Positions 7,768 to 17,000 of a DNA stretch of 64,000 nucleotides are shown piece after piece; position 1 is the stretch's first letter, and every line of letters begins with the position of its first letter. The translations under genes and the position numbers were made by a program. Source of the DNA: Bradyrhizobium sediminis (GTDB taxonomy: Bacteria; Pseudomonadota; Alphaproteobacteria; Rhizobiales; Xanthobacteraceae); NCBI RefSeq assembly GCF_018736105.1, contig NZ_CP076135.1:2044001-2108000 (forward strand). The letters are read 5' to 3'. A model generated the notes under the pieces. That model ran no database searches, was not told the DNA's origin, and worked only from the letters and a program-made list of their open reading frames with translations.

Positions 7768-9387
7768 TTACGTACGCGAATCCTTCAAAATCATCGCAGC
7801 GCCCATGTCGGCGATCATCGCGGTCGGGGTGTTGGTATTCCCCGACGTGATCGTCGGCATGATCGAGGCATCGACCACGCGCAGGCCGGCAAGTCCGTGA
7901 AAGCGCAGCCGCTCATCGACCACGGCCAGGGGATCGCTGGCCGTGCCCATTTTCGCAGTGCCGACGGGGTGGAAGATCGTGGTGCCGATATCGCCGGCGG
8001 CTTTCGCCAGCGAGGCATCGTCATCGCCGACCGACGGGCCCGGCAGATATTCTTCCGGATGATACTGTTCGAGCACCGGCTGCTTCATCAGCCGTCGCGT
8101 GGCGCGGATGGCGTCGGCGGCGACCTCGCGGTCTTCGGCGGTCGACAGGTAGTTCGGCGCGATCGCCGGCGCCTGGTCGGGCTGAGCCGAGCGGATGCGC
8201 ACGGTGCCGCGCGACGTCGGCCGCAGATTGCAGGCGCTCACGGTGATTGCAGGGAAGCGGTGCAGCGGATCGCCGAACTTGTCGAGCGACAGCGGCTGTA
8301 CGTGGAACTGGATGTTGGCGCGCTCGCGGGTAGCGTCCGAGCGCGTGAAGATGCCGAGCTGCGACGGCGCCATGGTAAGCGGGCCGCGGCGGCGGAACGC
8401 ATAGTCGAGGCCCATCAGGCCGCGCCGGAACAGCGAGTAATAGGTCTCGTTGAGGGTGCGTACGCCGCTCACCTTGTAGATCGCGCGCTGCTGCAGATGA
8501 TCCTGCAGATTGCGTCCGACGCCCTGGCGGTCGAGCACGACATTGATGCCGAGCGGCGCCAGCCAGTCGGCCGGGCCGATACCGGAGCGGTGCAGCACCT
8601 GGATCGAGCCGATCGAGCCGGCGCTCAAGATCACTTCGCCCTTGGTGCGGGCCTCGACGACCTCGCCGCCCTGCATGAATCGCACGCCGACCGCGCGGCC
8701 GTTCTCGACGATCAGGCGATCAACCAGCACGTTCTTTTCCAGACGCAGGTTGGGACGCGTCAACGCGGGCTTCAAAAAGCCCCGCGCGGAAGACCAGCGG
8801 CGCCCGCGCTTCTGGTTGACATGGAAATAGCCGACGCCCTCATTGTCGCCGGTGTTGAAATCCGAAATCTTGCGGATGCCCATTTCTTCCGCGGCATCGC
8901 CGACCGCGTCGAGGATGGCCCAGGACAATCGCGGCGCTTCGATCCGCCAGCCGCCGCCTGAGCCATGATGCTCGCTTGGCCCAAGGAAATGATCCTCCAG
9001 CCGCCGGAACGCCGGCAGCACGTCGTCATAGCCCCAGCCGGCAAGGCCGAGCTGGCGCCAGTGATCGTAGTCGGCGGCTTGTCCCCGCATCGAGATCATG
9101 GCGTTGATGGCGGAGCAGCCTCCGATCACCCTGCCGCGGGGATAGGCCAGCGAACGGCCGTTGAGCCCGGGTTCGGGTTCGGTCCGGAACATCCAGTCCG
9201 AACGGGGATTGCCGATCGCGAAGAGATAGCCGACCGGGATGTGAAACCAGATCCAGTTGTCGTTGCCGCCGGCCTCCAGGATCAAGACGCGGTTGTTGGG
9301 ATCGGCCGACAGCCGGTTGGCGACGATGCAGCCGGCGGTGCCTGCGCCGACGACGATATAGTCAAAATCACCTTCGAGCCGCTTCAT
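7768..9387 (-). CDS. GMC-family FAD oxidoreductase (choline dehydrogenase-like)
   Basis: A 539-residue GMC flavoenzyme of usual length. It has the FAD-binding glycine motif VVGAGTAGCIVANRL near the N-terminus, the GMC signature PRGRVIGGCSAINAM, the second signature GSIGSIQVLHRSGIG, and the C-terminal catalytic His region FHPVGTAKMG with DASIMPTITSGNTN. These enzymes oxidise alcohols such as choline, glucose or polyethylene glycol at the flavin; sequence alone does not give the substrate. There is no signal peptide. It has no close operon partner, and hairpins follow its stop. Confidence 0.9.
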   Translation of the reverse strand: MKRLEGDFDYIVVGAGTAGCIVANRLSADPNNRVLILEAGGNDNWIWFHIPVGYLFAIGNPRSDWMFRTEPEPGLNGRSLAYPRGRVIGGCSAINAMISMRGQAADYDHWRQLGLAGWGYDDVLPAFRRLEDHFLGPSEHHGSGGGWRIEAPRLSWAILDAVGDAAEEMGIRKISDFNTGDNEGVGYFHVNQKRGRRWSSARGFLKPALTRPNLRLEKNVLVDRLIVENGRAVGVRFMQGGEVVEARTKGEVILSAGSIGSIQVLHRSGIGPADWLAPLGINVVLDRQGVGRNLQDHLQQRAIYKVSGVRTLNETYYSLFRRGLMGLDYAFRRRGPLTMAPSQLGIFTRSDATRERANIQFHVQPLSLDKFGDPLHRFPAITVSACNLRPTSRGTVRIRSAQPDQAPAIAPNYLSTAEDREVAADAIRATRRLMKQPVLEQYHPEEYLPGPSVGDDDASLAKAAGDIGTTIFHPVGTAKMGTASDPLAVVDERLRFHGLAGLRVVDASIMPTITSGNTNTPTAMIADMGAAMILKDSRT

Positions 9388-9529
9388 TTGCCATCACCAC
9401 GCCGCCCACCCCGGGCGTCAAAGCCCATACCGTCGCTGCCGCCCGCTGTACAGCGCGGAGGAGTATTGGGTGGATCGGTCCTTGCATGCTAGACAGGACA
9501 AAGCACTCTAACCAACCGAGATTTTTCCC

Positions 9530-10702
9530 ATGCCAATCGTCAACCGCGTCGCCGATCTGCAACCCGATATCCAGGCCTGGCGCCGCGATATCCATGAAAA
9601 CCCCGAATTGCTCTACGACGTTCACCGCACTGCGGCATTCGTGGCGGACCGGTTGCGTGAATTCGGCTGCGACGAGGTCGCCACCGGCCTCGGCGTCACC
9701 GGCGTGGTCGGCGTCATCAAGGGCCGCAAGCCCGCCGGCAAGGGCGAGGTCAAGGTGATCGGGCTGCGCGCCGACATGGACGCGCTGCCGATCGAGGAGG
9801 AGACCGATCTGCCATACGCCTCCAAGACGCCGGGCAAGATGCACGCCTGCGGCCATGACGGGCACACTGCGATGCTGCTGGGTGCGGCGCGGTACCTCGC
9901 CGAGACCCGGAATTTCGCCGGCGATGCGGTGGTGATCTTTCAGCCGGCGGAGGAGGGCGGCGCCGGCGCCGCCGCGATGATCAAGGACGGCCTGATGGAC
10001 CGCTTCGGCATCGATCAGGTCTACGGCATGCATAACGGCCCGGGAATCCCAATCGGTTCCTTCGCGATTCGGCAGGGACCGATCATGGCGGCGACCGATT
10101 CCATCGACATCCGGATCGAAGGGCTCGGCGGCCACGCCGCGCGGCCGCACAAATGCATCGATTCCGTCCTGGTCGGCGCGCAGCTCATCAACGCCTTGCA
10201 GTCGATCGTCGCGCGCACCATCGATCCGCTGGAATCGGCCGTGATTTCGATGTGCGAATTCCACGCCGGCAACGCCCGCAACGTGATCCCGCAGACTGCG
10301 GAACTGCGGGGCACCGTCCGCACCCTGACGGCCGAGGTGAGGGAACTGATCGAGAAGCGGGTGCGCGAGGTGGTTGCGGGTGTGGCGCAGATGACCGGCG
10401 CCAGGATCGATCTAGTCTACGAACGCGGCTATCCGGTCGTGATCAATCACGCCTCACAGACCGATTTCGCGATCCAGGTGGCGAAGGAAATTGCCGGTGA
10501 CGGCAACGTGCATGAAATGCCGCCGCTGATGGGCGCAGAGGATTTCGCCTACATGCTGGAGGCGCGTCCGGGGGCGTTCATCTTCTGCGGCAATGGCGAC
10601 AGCGCCGGCCTGCACCATCCCGCCTACAACTTCAACGACGACGCCATCGTCTACGGCACGTCATACTGGATCAAGCTGGTCGAGAACACGCTGGCGGCGT
10701 GA
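9530..10702 (+). CDS. M20 family metallo-amidohydrolase (hippurate hydrolase-like)
   Basis: A 390-residue M20D peptidase/amidohydrolase. Metal-site motifs are GLRADMDALPIEEE, KMHACGHDGHTAM and FQPAEEGG, with a late metal His in GLHHPAYNFND. The dimerisation (lid) domain is present around residues 180-290. Family members remove acyl groups from N-acyl amino acids (hippurate, N-acetyl amino acids, auxin conjugates). It is cytoplasmic with no signal peptide. It is divergent from the GMC oxidoreductase gene across 142 bp, so a shared control region is possible. Confidence 0.9.
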   Translation: MPIVNRVADLQPDIQAWRRDIHENPELLYDVHRTAAFVADRLREFGCDEVATGLGVTGVVGVIKGRKPAGKGEVKVIGLRADMDALPIEEETDLPYASKTPGKMHACGHDGHTAMLLGAARYLAETRNFAGDAVVIFQPAEEGGAGAAAMIKDGLMDRFGIDQVYGMHNGPGIPIGSFAIRQGPIMAATDSIDIRIEGLGGHAARPHKCIDSVLVGAQLINALQSIVARTIDPLESAVISMCEFHAGNARNVIPQTAELRGTVRTLTAEVRELIEKRVREVVAGVAQMTGARIDLVYERGYPVVINHASQTDFAIQVAKEIAGDGNVHEMPPLMGAEDFAYMLEARPGAFIFCGNGDSAGLHHPAYNFNDDAIVYGTSYWIKLVENTLAA

Positions 10703-10770
10703 GCCGTCAGCGTCGCACGACGTTGATGGCGCGGCTGATATCGCGGTGAAGCGGAACATGGCGGGATTGT

Positions 10771-10790
10771 CGCGCCGCAAGAGCGGCGCG
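10771..10790. terminator. GC-rich stem-loop downstream of the amidohydrolase gene
   Basis: CGCGCCGC (10771-10778) and GCGGCGCG (10783-10790) form a perfect 8-bp stem with an AAGA loop. It lies 70 bp after the amidohydrolase stop and before the convergent udgX stop. There is no T tract, so it is only a possible terminator or mRNA end structure. Confidence 0.4.
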
Positions 10791-10934
10791 CTGTGCAGCG
10801 TCCGGGGCTAGGGCCGCCACGCAGCGCGCCGACCCCTGAGAACGTCACGGCGCTAATATACTTACAATTAAAGGTTGTGCGAATGAATGTCAAATCCTTG
10901 CGGCGAATCTCGTGCCTGAATGGTGTGCATATCC

Positions 10935-11564
10935 TTACGCTGCGCGCGCCAATTTTCTCATGAGATCGGCGGCAATCTCGAGATCATCGACGAAGCGCTG
11001 ATATTCCCGCGCCTTGGCGGCCGCATCCGGCAGCCGCAACAGATAGGACGGATGCACCGTCACCAGCGCCTTGGCGCCGTCGTCGAGATCGATCAGCCGG
11101 CCGCGGCTCCTGTTGATCGGCGTGATCTTGCCGAACACGCTTTGCGCCGCGGTGGCGCCCATCGCCACCACCAGATCGGGTTTGATCGACTTGAGTTCGC
11201 GTTCGTACCATGGCCGGCAAGCCCTGATTTCAGGCGTCGTCGGCTTCTGGTGCAGGCGGATTTTCCCGCGAGCCAAGAATTTGAAATGCTTCACCGCGTT
11301 GGTGACGTAGACCTTCTTGCGGTCGATGCCGACTTGTTCCAATGCACGGTCGAGCATCACTCCTGCAGGCCCCACGAACGGCCTGCCGGCGAGGTCTTCC
11401 TTGTCCCCGGGCTGCTCGCCGACCAGCATCAGGGATGCATGCGGCGGGCCTTCGCCGAACACGGTCTGGGTCGCATCTTTCCAGAGCGGACAAGCGCGAC
11501 AGCCGGCGGCCTCCTCGCGCAAGGCTTCGAGGCTGACGCCGGAGGGGTGAGACGCTGGGGTCAT
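10935..11564 (-). CDS. udgX: UdgX-type uracil-DNA glycosylase
   Basis: A 209-residue family 4-like uracil-DNA glycosylase. The UdgX-specific motif A GEQPGDKEDLAGRPFVGPAG is present in full. H105 in RGKIRLHQKP matches the His that covalently captures uracil-DNA in Mycobacterium smegmatis UdgX (there KRRIH). The closing motif is HPSYLLR. Iron-sulfur ligands include C22, C25 and C116; H93 (VKHFK) stands where family 4 enzymes usually have a Cys. UdgX binds uracil in DNA very tightly rather than turning over. It is transcribed away from the SOS mutasome, with a LexA box between them. Confidence 0.88.
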   Translation of the reverse strand: MTPASHPSGVSLEALREEAAGCRACPLWKDATQTVFGEGPPHASLMLVGEQPGDKEDLAGRPFVGPAGVMLDRALEQVGIDRKKVYVTNAVKHFKFLARGKIRLHQKPTTPEIRACRPWYERELKSIKPDLVVAMGATAAQSVFGKITPINRSRGRLIDLDDGAKALVTVHPSYLLRLPDAAAKAREYQRFVDDLEIAADLMRKLARAA

Positions 11565-11721
11565 GGGCGTTTCCCGCTTGCCGTTAAGGCTATCACTGCG
11601 CCGAGCCGGGAGCCAATGCGGGCAGGGTGTCGAAGGCTCCTTTCCATCCCATTGGGATTGTTAACGAAAATCGTGAATGCGGATCCTGATTGACTCCGCA
11701 GGGCCTATTAGCTTTATATTA

Positions 11722-11736
11722 GAACATATCATGAAC
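11722..11736 (+). promoter_or_regulatory. LexA (SOS) box, GAAC-N7-GAAC
   Basis: GAAC at 11722-11725 and GAAC at 11733-11736 are separated by seven bases, the exact alphaproteobacterial LexA operator. It lies 63 bp before the imuA start and 158 bp before the udgX start on the other strand. It should put imuA-imuB-dnaE2 under SOS control and could also affect udgX. Confidence 0.85.
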
Positions 11737-11799
11737 AAATGGACCGGCCGCTGGTTCTCTCCTGAACCGGCGGCGGCCACCATCCCAGAGGAGCGGCGC

Positions 11800-12594
11800 A
11801 TGAGCGGCGCACGCACGAACACGCTTGCGAGTTTGCGCGGCAGCATCGAGCGCATCGAGGCCCATGCCGACGCCACCGCGCCGGCGCGCGTCGCGCTCGG
11901 GCATGCGGATGCGGATGCGATGCTGCAGGGCGGTCTCGCGCTGGCCGCCATGCACGAGGTATTCGCCGAGGGACGGCAGAGCGCCGCGGCGACGGGCTTC
12001 ATCGCAGGCCTTGCAGGGCGGGCGGCGGCGCGGCGGCCTCTGGTGTGGGTACGGCAGGATTTCACCGAGATCGAATCCGGCGCGTTGTCGATGAGCGGGC
12101 TGGCCGAACTCGGCCTCGATCCGCGCCGCGTGGTGACGGTGCGTGCCGCCGACATCGACGCCGCATTGCGCACCGCCGCCGACGCGCTGGCCTGCGATGC
12201 GCTCGGCGCCGTGGTGCTGGAAGTCTGGGGCGAAACACGACAGCTCGATCTCGTCGCCAGCCGCAAGCTGACGCTGGCGGCGCAGGCCTCCGGAGTTACC
12301 GGATTAGTACTGCGGGTGGCGGCGGAACCACAGCCCTCGACGGCGGAGACGCGATGGATCGTGCGCGCGGCGCATTCGCCGCCCGCCTCCCTCTGCAGCG
12401 CGTGGGGCGCGCCGGTGTTCGACGCGCAGCTCGTCCGCAACCGTCATGGCCCGGTCGGGCGGTGGATCATGGAATGGAAATGTGATGAGTGCCTTTTCGA
12501 GAAACCGGCGGCGTATCCTCAGCCTGTGGCTGCCGCGCCTGCCCATCGACCGCATCAAGCGCCAGCTCGCGCGCGACAGCGCCGCGCCGGGTAA
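11800..12594 (+). CDS. imuA: ImuA, RecA-like mutasome accessory protein
   Basis: A 264-residue ImuA protein. The start at MSGARTNTLASL is chosen because GAGGAG lies 6 bases before it and because an earlier in-frame ATG at 11731 would sit inside the LexA box. Typical ImuA features are DAMLQGGLALAAMHEVF, RRPLVWVRQDF and the ELGLDPRRVVTVRA block of a reduced RecA fold without a proper Walker A. ImuA joins ImuB and DnaE2 in an SOS-induced translesion complex and probably contacts RecA. It overlaps imuB by about 110 bp. Confidence 0.88.
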   Translation: MSGARTNTLASLRGSIERIEAHADATAPARVALGHADADAMLQGGLALAAMHEVFAEGRQSAAATGFIAGLAGRAAARRPLVWVRQDFTEIESGALSMSGLAELGLDPRRVVTVRAADIDAALRTAADALACDALGAVVLEVWGETRQLDLVASRKLTLAAQASGVTGLVLRVAAEPQPSTAETRWIVRAAHSPPASLCSAWGAPVFDAQLVRNRHGPVGRWIMEWKCDECLFEKPAAYPQPVAAAPAHRPHQAPARARQRRAG

Positions 12595-14077
12595 TAGCGA
12601 ACCCAGCATCGTCGTCGCCAGGCAAAACAACGCGTTGCAGATTTTTGCGCTCGATGACGCCGCCGCGCGCCTCGGGCTTTCGATCGGCCTGCCGCTCGCC
12701 AATGCCCGCGCCATCTGTCCGCAAATAACAGTGTTCGATGCCGATGAGGCGGCCGACGCCAGGGCGCTGGACGACATAGCCTGTTGGTGCGACCGCTTCA
12801 CGCCGCTGGTGGCGCTCGATCCCCCGTATGGCCTGTTTCTCGACATCACCGGCTGCGCCCATCTGTTCGGCGGCGAGGCCGCGCTGATGGAAATCGTCTG
12901 CGGCGCGCTGACGCGGCACGGCTTTGCCGTCAGCGCAGGCATCGCCAGTACCTCGATCTGCGCGCGGACGATGACGCGCCATGTTTCGGGAAAAATCATC
13001 AGTGAGGGCGAGGAAGCCGCTGCGGTCGGGCCGCTGCCGGTGTCCGCGCTCGGCGCCGCTGACGCCATCACCCGCGGCCTGCGCCGCGCCGGGCTGAAAA
13101 CCATCGGCGATGTGGCCGCGCGCGCGCGTCACGAGATCACGGCAAGGTTCGGCGCTGATTTCACCACCCTGCTGGAAGGCGCGCTGGGGCAGGGCGATGC
13201 GCCGATCAGCCCGCGCAAACCGCTGCCGGATTACATCGTGGAGAAAAGGTTTCCCGAACCGGTCGCCACCGAAGCCGTGATCTCGGCAACGCTGTCGCGT
13301 CTGGCCGGGATGCTGGTCGCGGCGATGGACCGGCAGGGCAAGGGCGCGCGGCGGCTGCAGGCTCATTTCTTCCGCACCGACGGAGTAGTTCGCGCGATTT
13401 CGGTCGACACCGGACAGCCCGTGACCAAGGCCGAGGTGATCGACCGGTTGTTTCGTGAGCGGCTCGATGCCCTGAACGATCCGCTCGATCCCGGTTTCGG
13501 TTTCGATCTCATCCGCCTGTCGGCCAGCCGCGTCGAGATCGTCGTGCAGCAGCAGCGCGATCTCGACGCCAAGGTGCACGACAATGACGAACTGGCGGCC
13601 CTGATCGACCGCATCGCCGCGCGGATCGGCGGACGGCGCGTGGTCGTGCACCTGCCGCAGGACACCCATATTCCCGAACGCGCGGTACTGGCGGCGCCGG
13701 CGCAGCACCATCTTGCCGCGGCCCAGCAGGCGGACTGGCCGGCACGGGCGGAGAGCGAACCTCCCTTGAGGCCGCTGCGGCTGTTCGCGCGGCCGGAAGC
13801 GATCAAGGTGATCGCGGAAGTGCCGGATGGGCCGCCGGCGTGGTTTCAATGGCGGCGGGCCACCCATACGGTGATGCGCGTCGAAGGTCCGGAGCGCGTC
13901 GCCATGGGATGGTGGCGTTCCCCGGCCGAGATGCTGACGCGCGATTATTTCCGCGTCGAGGACGAAGCCGGCCTGCGGTTCTGGCTGTACCGCGACGGTT
14001 TGTACGATCGCGAGATCGCGCAGCGCGAGGGCGAAATCGCTCAGCCGAACTGGTTCGTGCATGGACTGTTCGCATGA
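12485..14077 (+). CDS. imuB: ImuB, inactive Y-family polymerase-like mutasome subunit
   Basis: A 530-residue Y-family homologue. The N-terminus reads RRRILSLWLPRLPIDRIKR, so the catalytic Asp seen at this place in active Y-family polymerases is absent. The later palm motif is LDITGCAHLFGGEAAL instead of the usual SIDE acidic pair. This is the hallmark of ImuB, which is not a polymerase itself but recruits DnaE2 to the beta clamp. Helix-hairpin and little-finger regions follow, and the C-terminal half is the ImuB-specific part. The start MSAFSRNRRR lies inside the imuA reading frame. The stop overlaps the dnaE2 start as ATGA. Confidence 0.9.
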   Translation: MSAFSRNRRRILSLWLPRLPIDRIKRQLARDSAAPGNSEPSIVVARQNNALQIFALDDAAARLGLSIGLPLANARAICPQITVFDADEAADARALDDIACWCDRFTPLVALDPPYGLFLDITGCAHLFGGEAALMEIVCGALTRHGFAVSAGIASTSICARTMTRHVSGKIISEGEEAAAVGPLPVSALGAADAITRGLRRAGLKTIGDVAARARHEITARFGADFTTLLEGALGQGDAPISPRKPLPDYIVEKRFPEPVATEAVISATLSRLAGMLVAAMDRQGKGARRLQAHFFRTDGVVRAISVDTGQPVTKAEVIDRLFRERLDALNDPLDPGFGFDLIRLSASRVEIVVQQQRDLDAKVHDNDELAALIDRIAARIGGRRVVVHLPQDTHIPERAVLAAPAQHHLAAAQQADWPARAESEPPLRPLRLFARPEAIKVIAEVPDGPPAWFQWRRATHTVMRVEGPERVAMGWWRSPAEMLTRDYFRVEDEAGLRFWLYRDGLYDREIAQREGEIAQPNWFVHGLFA

Positions 14078-17000
14078 GCTGCATGGATGGCATGGCCTAT
14101 GCCGAGATCGGCATCGCCACGAATTTCTCGTTCCTGCGTGGCGGGTCGCATCCGCAGGAATATGTGCAGCAGGCGAGCGAGTTGCGGCTTCCCGCCATCG
14201 GCATTGCCGATCACAACACGTTGGCCGGCGTGGTGCGGGCCTACAAGGAGCTGGAAAACCCCGAGGTCAGATGCCGGCCGAAGCTCCTGGTCGGCTCGCG
14301 CCTCGTCTTTATCGACGGCACGCCGGATATCCTGGTCTATCCGCGCGACCGCGCCGCCTACGGCCGGCTATGCCAGTTGCTCACCCGCGGCAAGCGCGGC
14401 GACGATGCCGACAAGACCGACAAGGGCGAATGTCGCCTGAAGCTGGATGATCTCCTCGAATTCAGCGAAGGGCAGCTTCTGGTTCTGGCGCTGCCGCATC
14501 GCTTCGAGGCGGCAACGGCGCTTCAGCTGCTGGACCTGTTGCAGCGCAGCCGCGCCGATGGCGTGTGGCTGGCGGCGAGCCTGTTGTATCGCGGCGATGA
14601 CAGGCGCCGGCTTTCGCGGCTGCAGCGCATCGCCGCCACCGCCCGGGTGCCGCTGCTGGCGACCAACGAGGTGCTGTATCACCATCCCGCGCGCCGCCCG
14701 CTGCAGGATGTCCTCACCTGCATTCGCGAGAAGACCACCATCGACGCCATCGGCCGGCGTCTCGAAGCCAATGCCGAACGCTACCTCAAGCCGGGACACG
14801 AAATGGCGCGGCTGTTTCGCGACGCGCCGGAGGCGATCGCGGAAACCATGCGGTTCGCGGATCGCATTACGTTTTCGCTCGATCAGCTCAAATACCAGTA
14901 TCCCGACGAGCCGGTGCCGCCGGGCAAGACCGCGCAGCGCCATCTGGAAGACCTGACCTGGGCCGGCGCGCACCAGAGATTCCCGGTCCGGATTTCGCCG
15001 AAGACCAGGAAGGTCCTGCACAAGGAACTGCGGCTGATCCGGAAGCTGAAATACGCGCATTATTTTCTCACCGTGCACGACATCGTCCGTTATGCGCGCA
15101 GCCAGAATATCCTCTGCCAGGGCCGGGGATCGGCGGCGAACTCGGCCGTCTGTTACGTGCTCGGCGTGACCTCGGTCGACCCGACCAAGGTCGATCTGCT
15201 GTTCGAGCGCTTCATTTCCAAGGAACGGCTGGAGCCGCCCGACATCGACGTCGATTTCGAGCATTCGCGGCGCGAGGAGGTGATGCAGTATGTCTACCGC
15301 CGCTATGGCCGGCATCGCGCGGCGATCATCGCCACCGTGATTCATTATCGCCCGCGCAGCGCGATCCGTGACGTCGGCAAGGCGCTGGGGCTGACGGAAG
15401 ATGTCACCGCCGCACTGGCCGATACGGTGTGGGGCAGTTGGGGCAAGGGCCTCGACGAAATGCAGGTCAGGCAGGCGGGCCTCGATCCGCAAAACTCCAT
15501 GGTCGGGCTCGCCGTCGAGCTTGCCGCCGAACTGATCGAATTTCCGCGGCATCTGTCGCAGCATGTCGGCGGTTATGTGCTGACCCAGGACCGGCTCGAC
15601 AGCTATGTGCCGATCGGCAACGCCGCGATGGACGACCGCACCTTCATCGAATGGGACAAGGACGACGTCGACGCCTTGAACATGATGAAGGTCGACGTGC
15701 TGGCGCTGGGCATGCTGACCTGCATCCGCAAATGCTTCGACCTGATTGCCGATCACAAGGGCGAACGCTACGAACTGGCGACGGTCCCGCAGGATGTGCC
15801 CGAGGTCTATGACATGCTGTGCCGGGGCGAGTCGCTCGGCGTGTTCCAGGTCGAAAGCCGCGCGCAGATGAACATGCTGCCGCGCCTCAAGCCACGGATA
15901 TTTTACGACCTCGTCATCGAGGTCGCCATCGTGCGGCCCGGTCCGATCCAGGGCGACATGGTGCATCCCTATCTGCGGCGGCGCAACGGCGTCGAGAAAG
16001 TGAGCTATCCGTCGCCATCGCCCGCGCATGGCGACAAGGACGAATTGCGCAGGGTCCTGCACAAGACCCTCGGCGTGCCGCTGTTCCAGGAACAGGCGAT
16101 GCGGATCGCCATCGAGGCCGCGAAGTTCACCTCGGAGGAAGCCAACGGCCTGCGCCGCGCGATGGCGACGTTCCGCAACGTCGGCACTATCGGCAAGTTC
16201 GAATCCAAGATGGTCAACAACATGATCGCGCGTGGCTACGATCCCACGTTCGCGAAAAACTGTTTCGACCAGATCAAGGGGTTCGGCAGCTACGGTTTTC
16301 CGGAAAGCCATGCCGCAAGCTTCGCCCAGCTGGTCTATGTCTCGTCATGGCTGAAGCATTTCCATCCCGATGCATTCTGCTGCGGGCTGTTGAATTCGCA
16401 GCCGATGGGTTTTTACGCCCCCGCGCAAATCGTCGGCGATGCCCGCAACAACGGCGTCGAGGTGCGCGAGGTCGACGTGTCGTTCAGCCACGCGCAGAAC
16501 ACGCTGGAGGAGGGAAGCGGAAAATATCACGCCGTGCGGCTCGGCTTCCGCCAGATCGACGGCTTTCATTGGATCGATCCGGATGAGGAGAGGTTGAAGA
16601 GAAGCGTTCCGTCATTCCGGGGCGCCGCGTCAGCGACGAACCCGGAATCTCGAGATTCTCAGATGTGCGATAGCACATCTGAGTTCGTCGCTAGCGCGAC
16701 GCCCCGGAATGACAAGGGCGAGAAGATGGACGACTGGGCCGAGCGCATCGTCGCCGCGCGGGCCCGCCGCCCCTTCACTTCGCTGGAGGATTTCGCCCGC
16801 GACACCGGCTTGCCCAAGCGCGCGCTGATCCTGCTGGCGGATGCCGATGCGTTTCGCTCGATCGGACTCGATCGCCGCGCCGCATTGTGGGCGGTGCGGC
16901 GACTGCCTGACGACGTGCCGCTGCCGCTGTTCGAAATCGCCGTGGCGCGCGAGCAGCCCGACGAGAAGGCGCGTCCGCTGCCCGAGATGCCGCTGCCGGA

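Noticed and set aside
12467..14062. A 531-codon minus-strand frame opposite imuB
   Set aside because: Antisense of a recognisable ImuB; composition rich in Arg, Gln and His as expected of a shadow frame.
14368..16311. A 647-codon open frame on the minus strand within dnaE2
   Set aside because: It is the antisense of a clear DnaE2 coding region in high-GC DNA, where long antisense frames are common. It has no ribosome site or recognisable domains.
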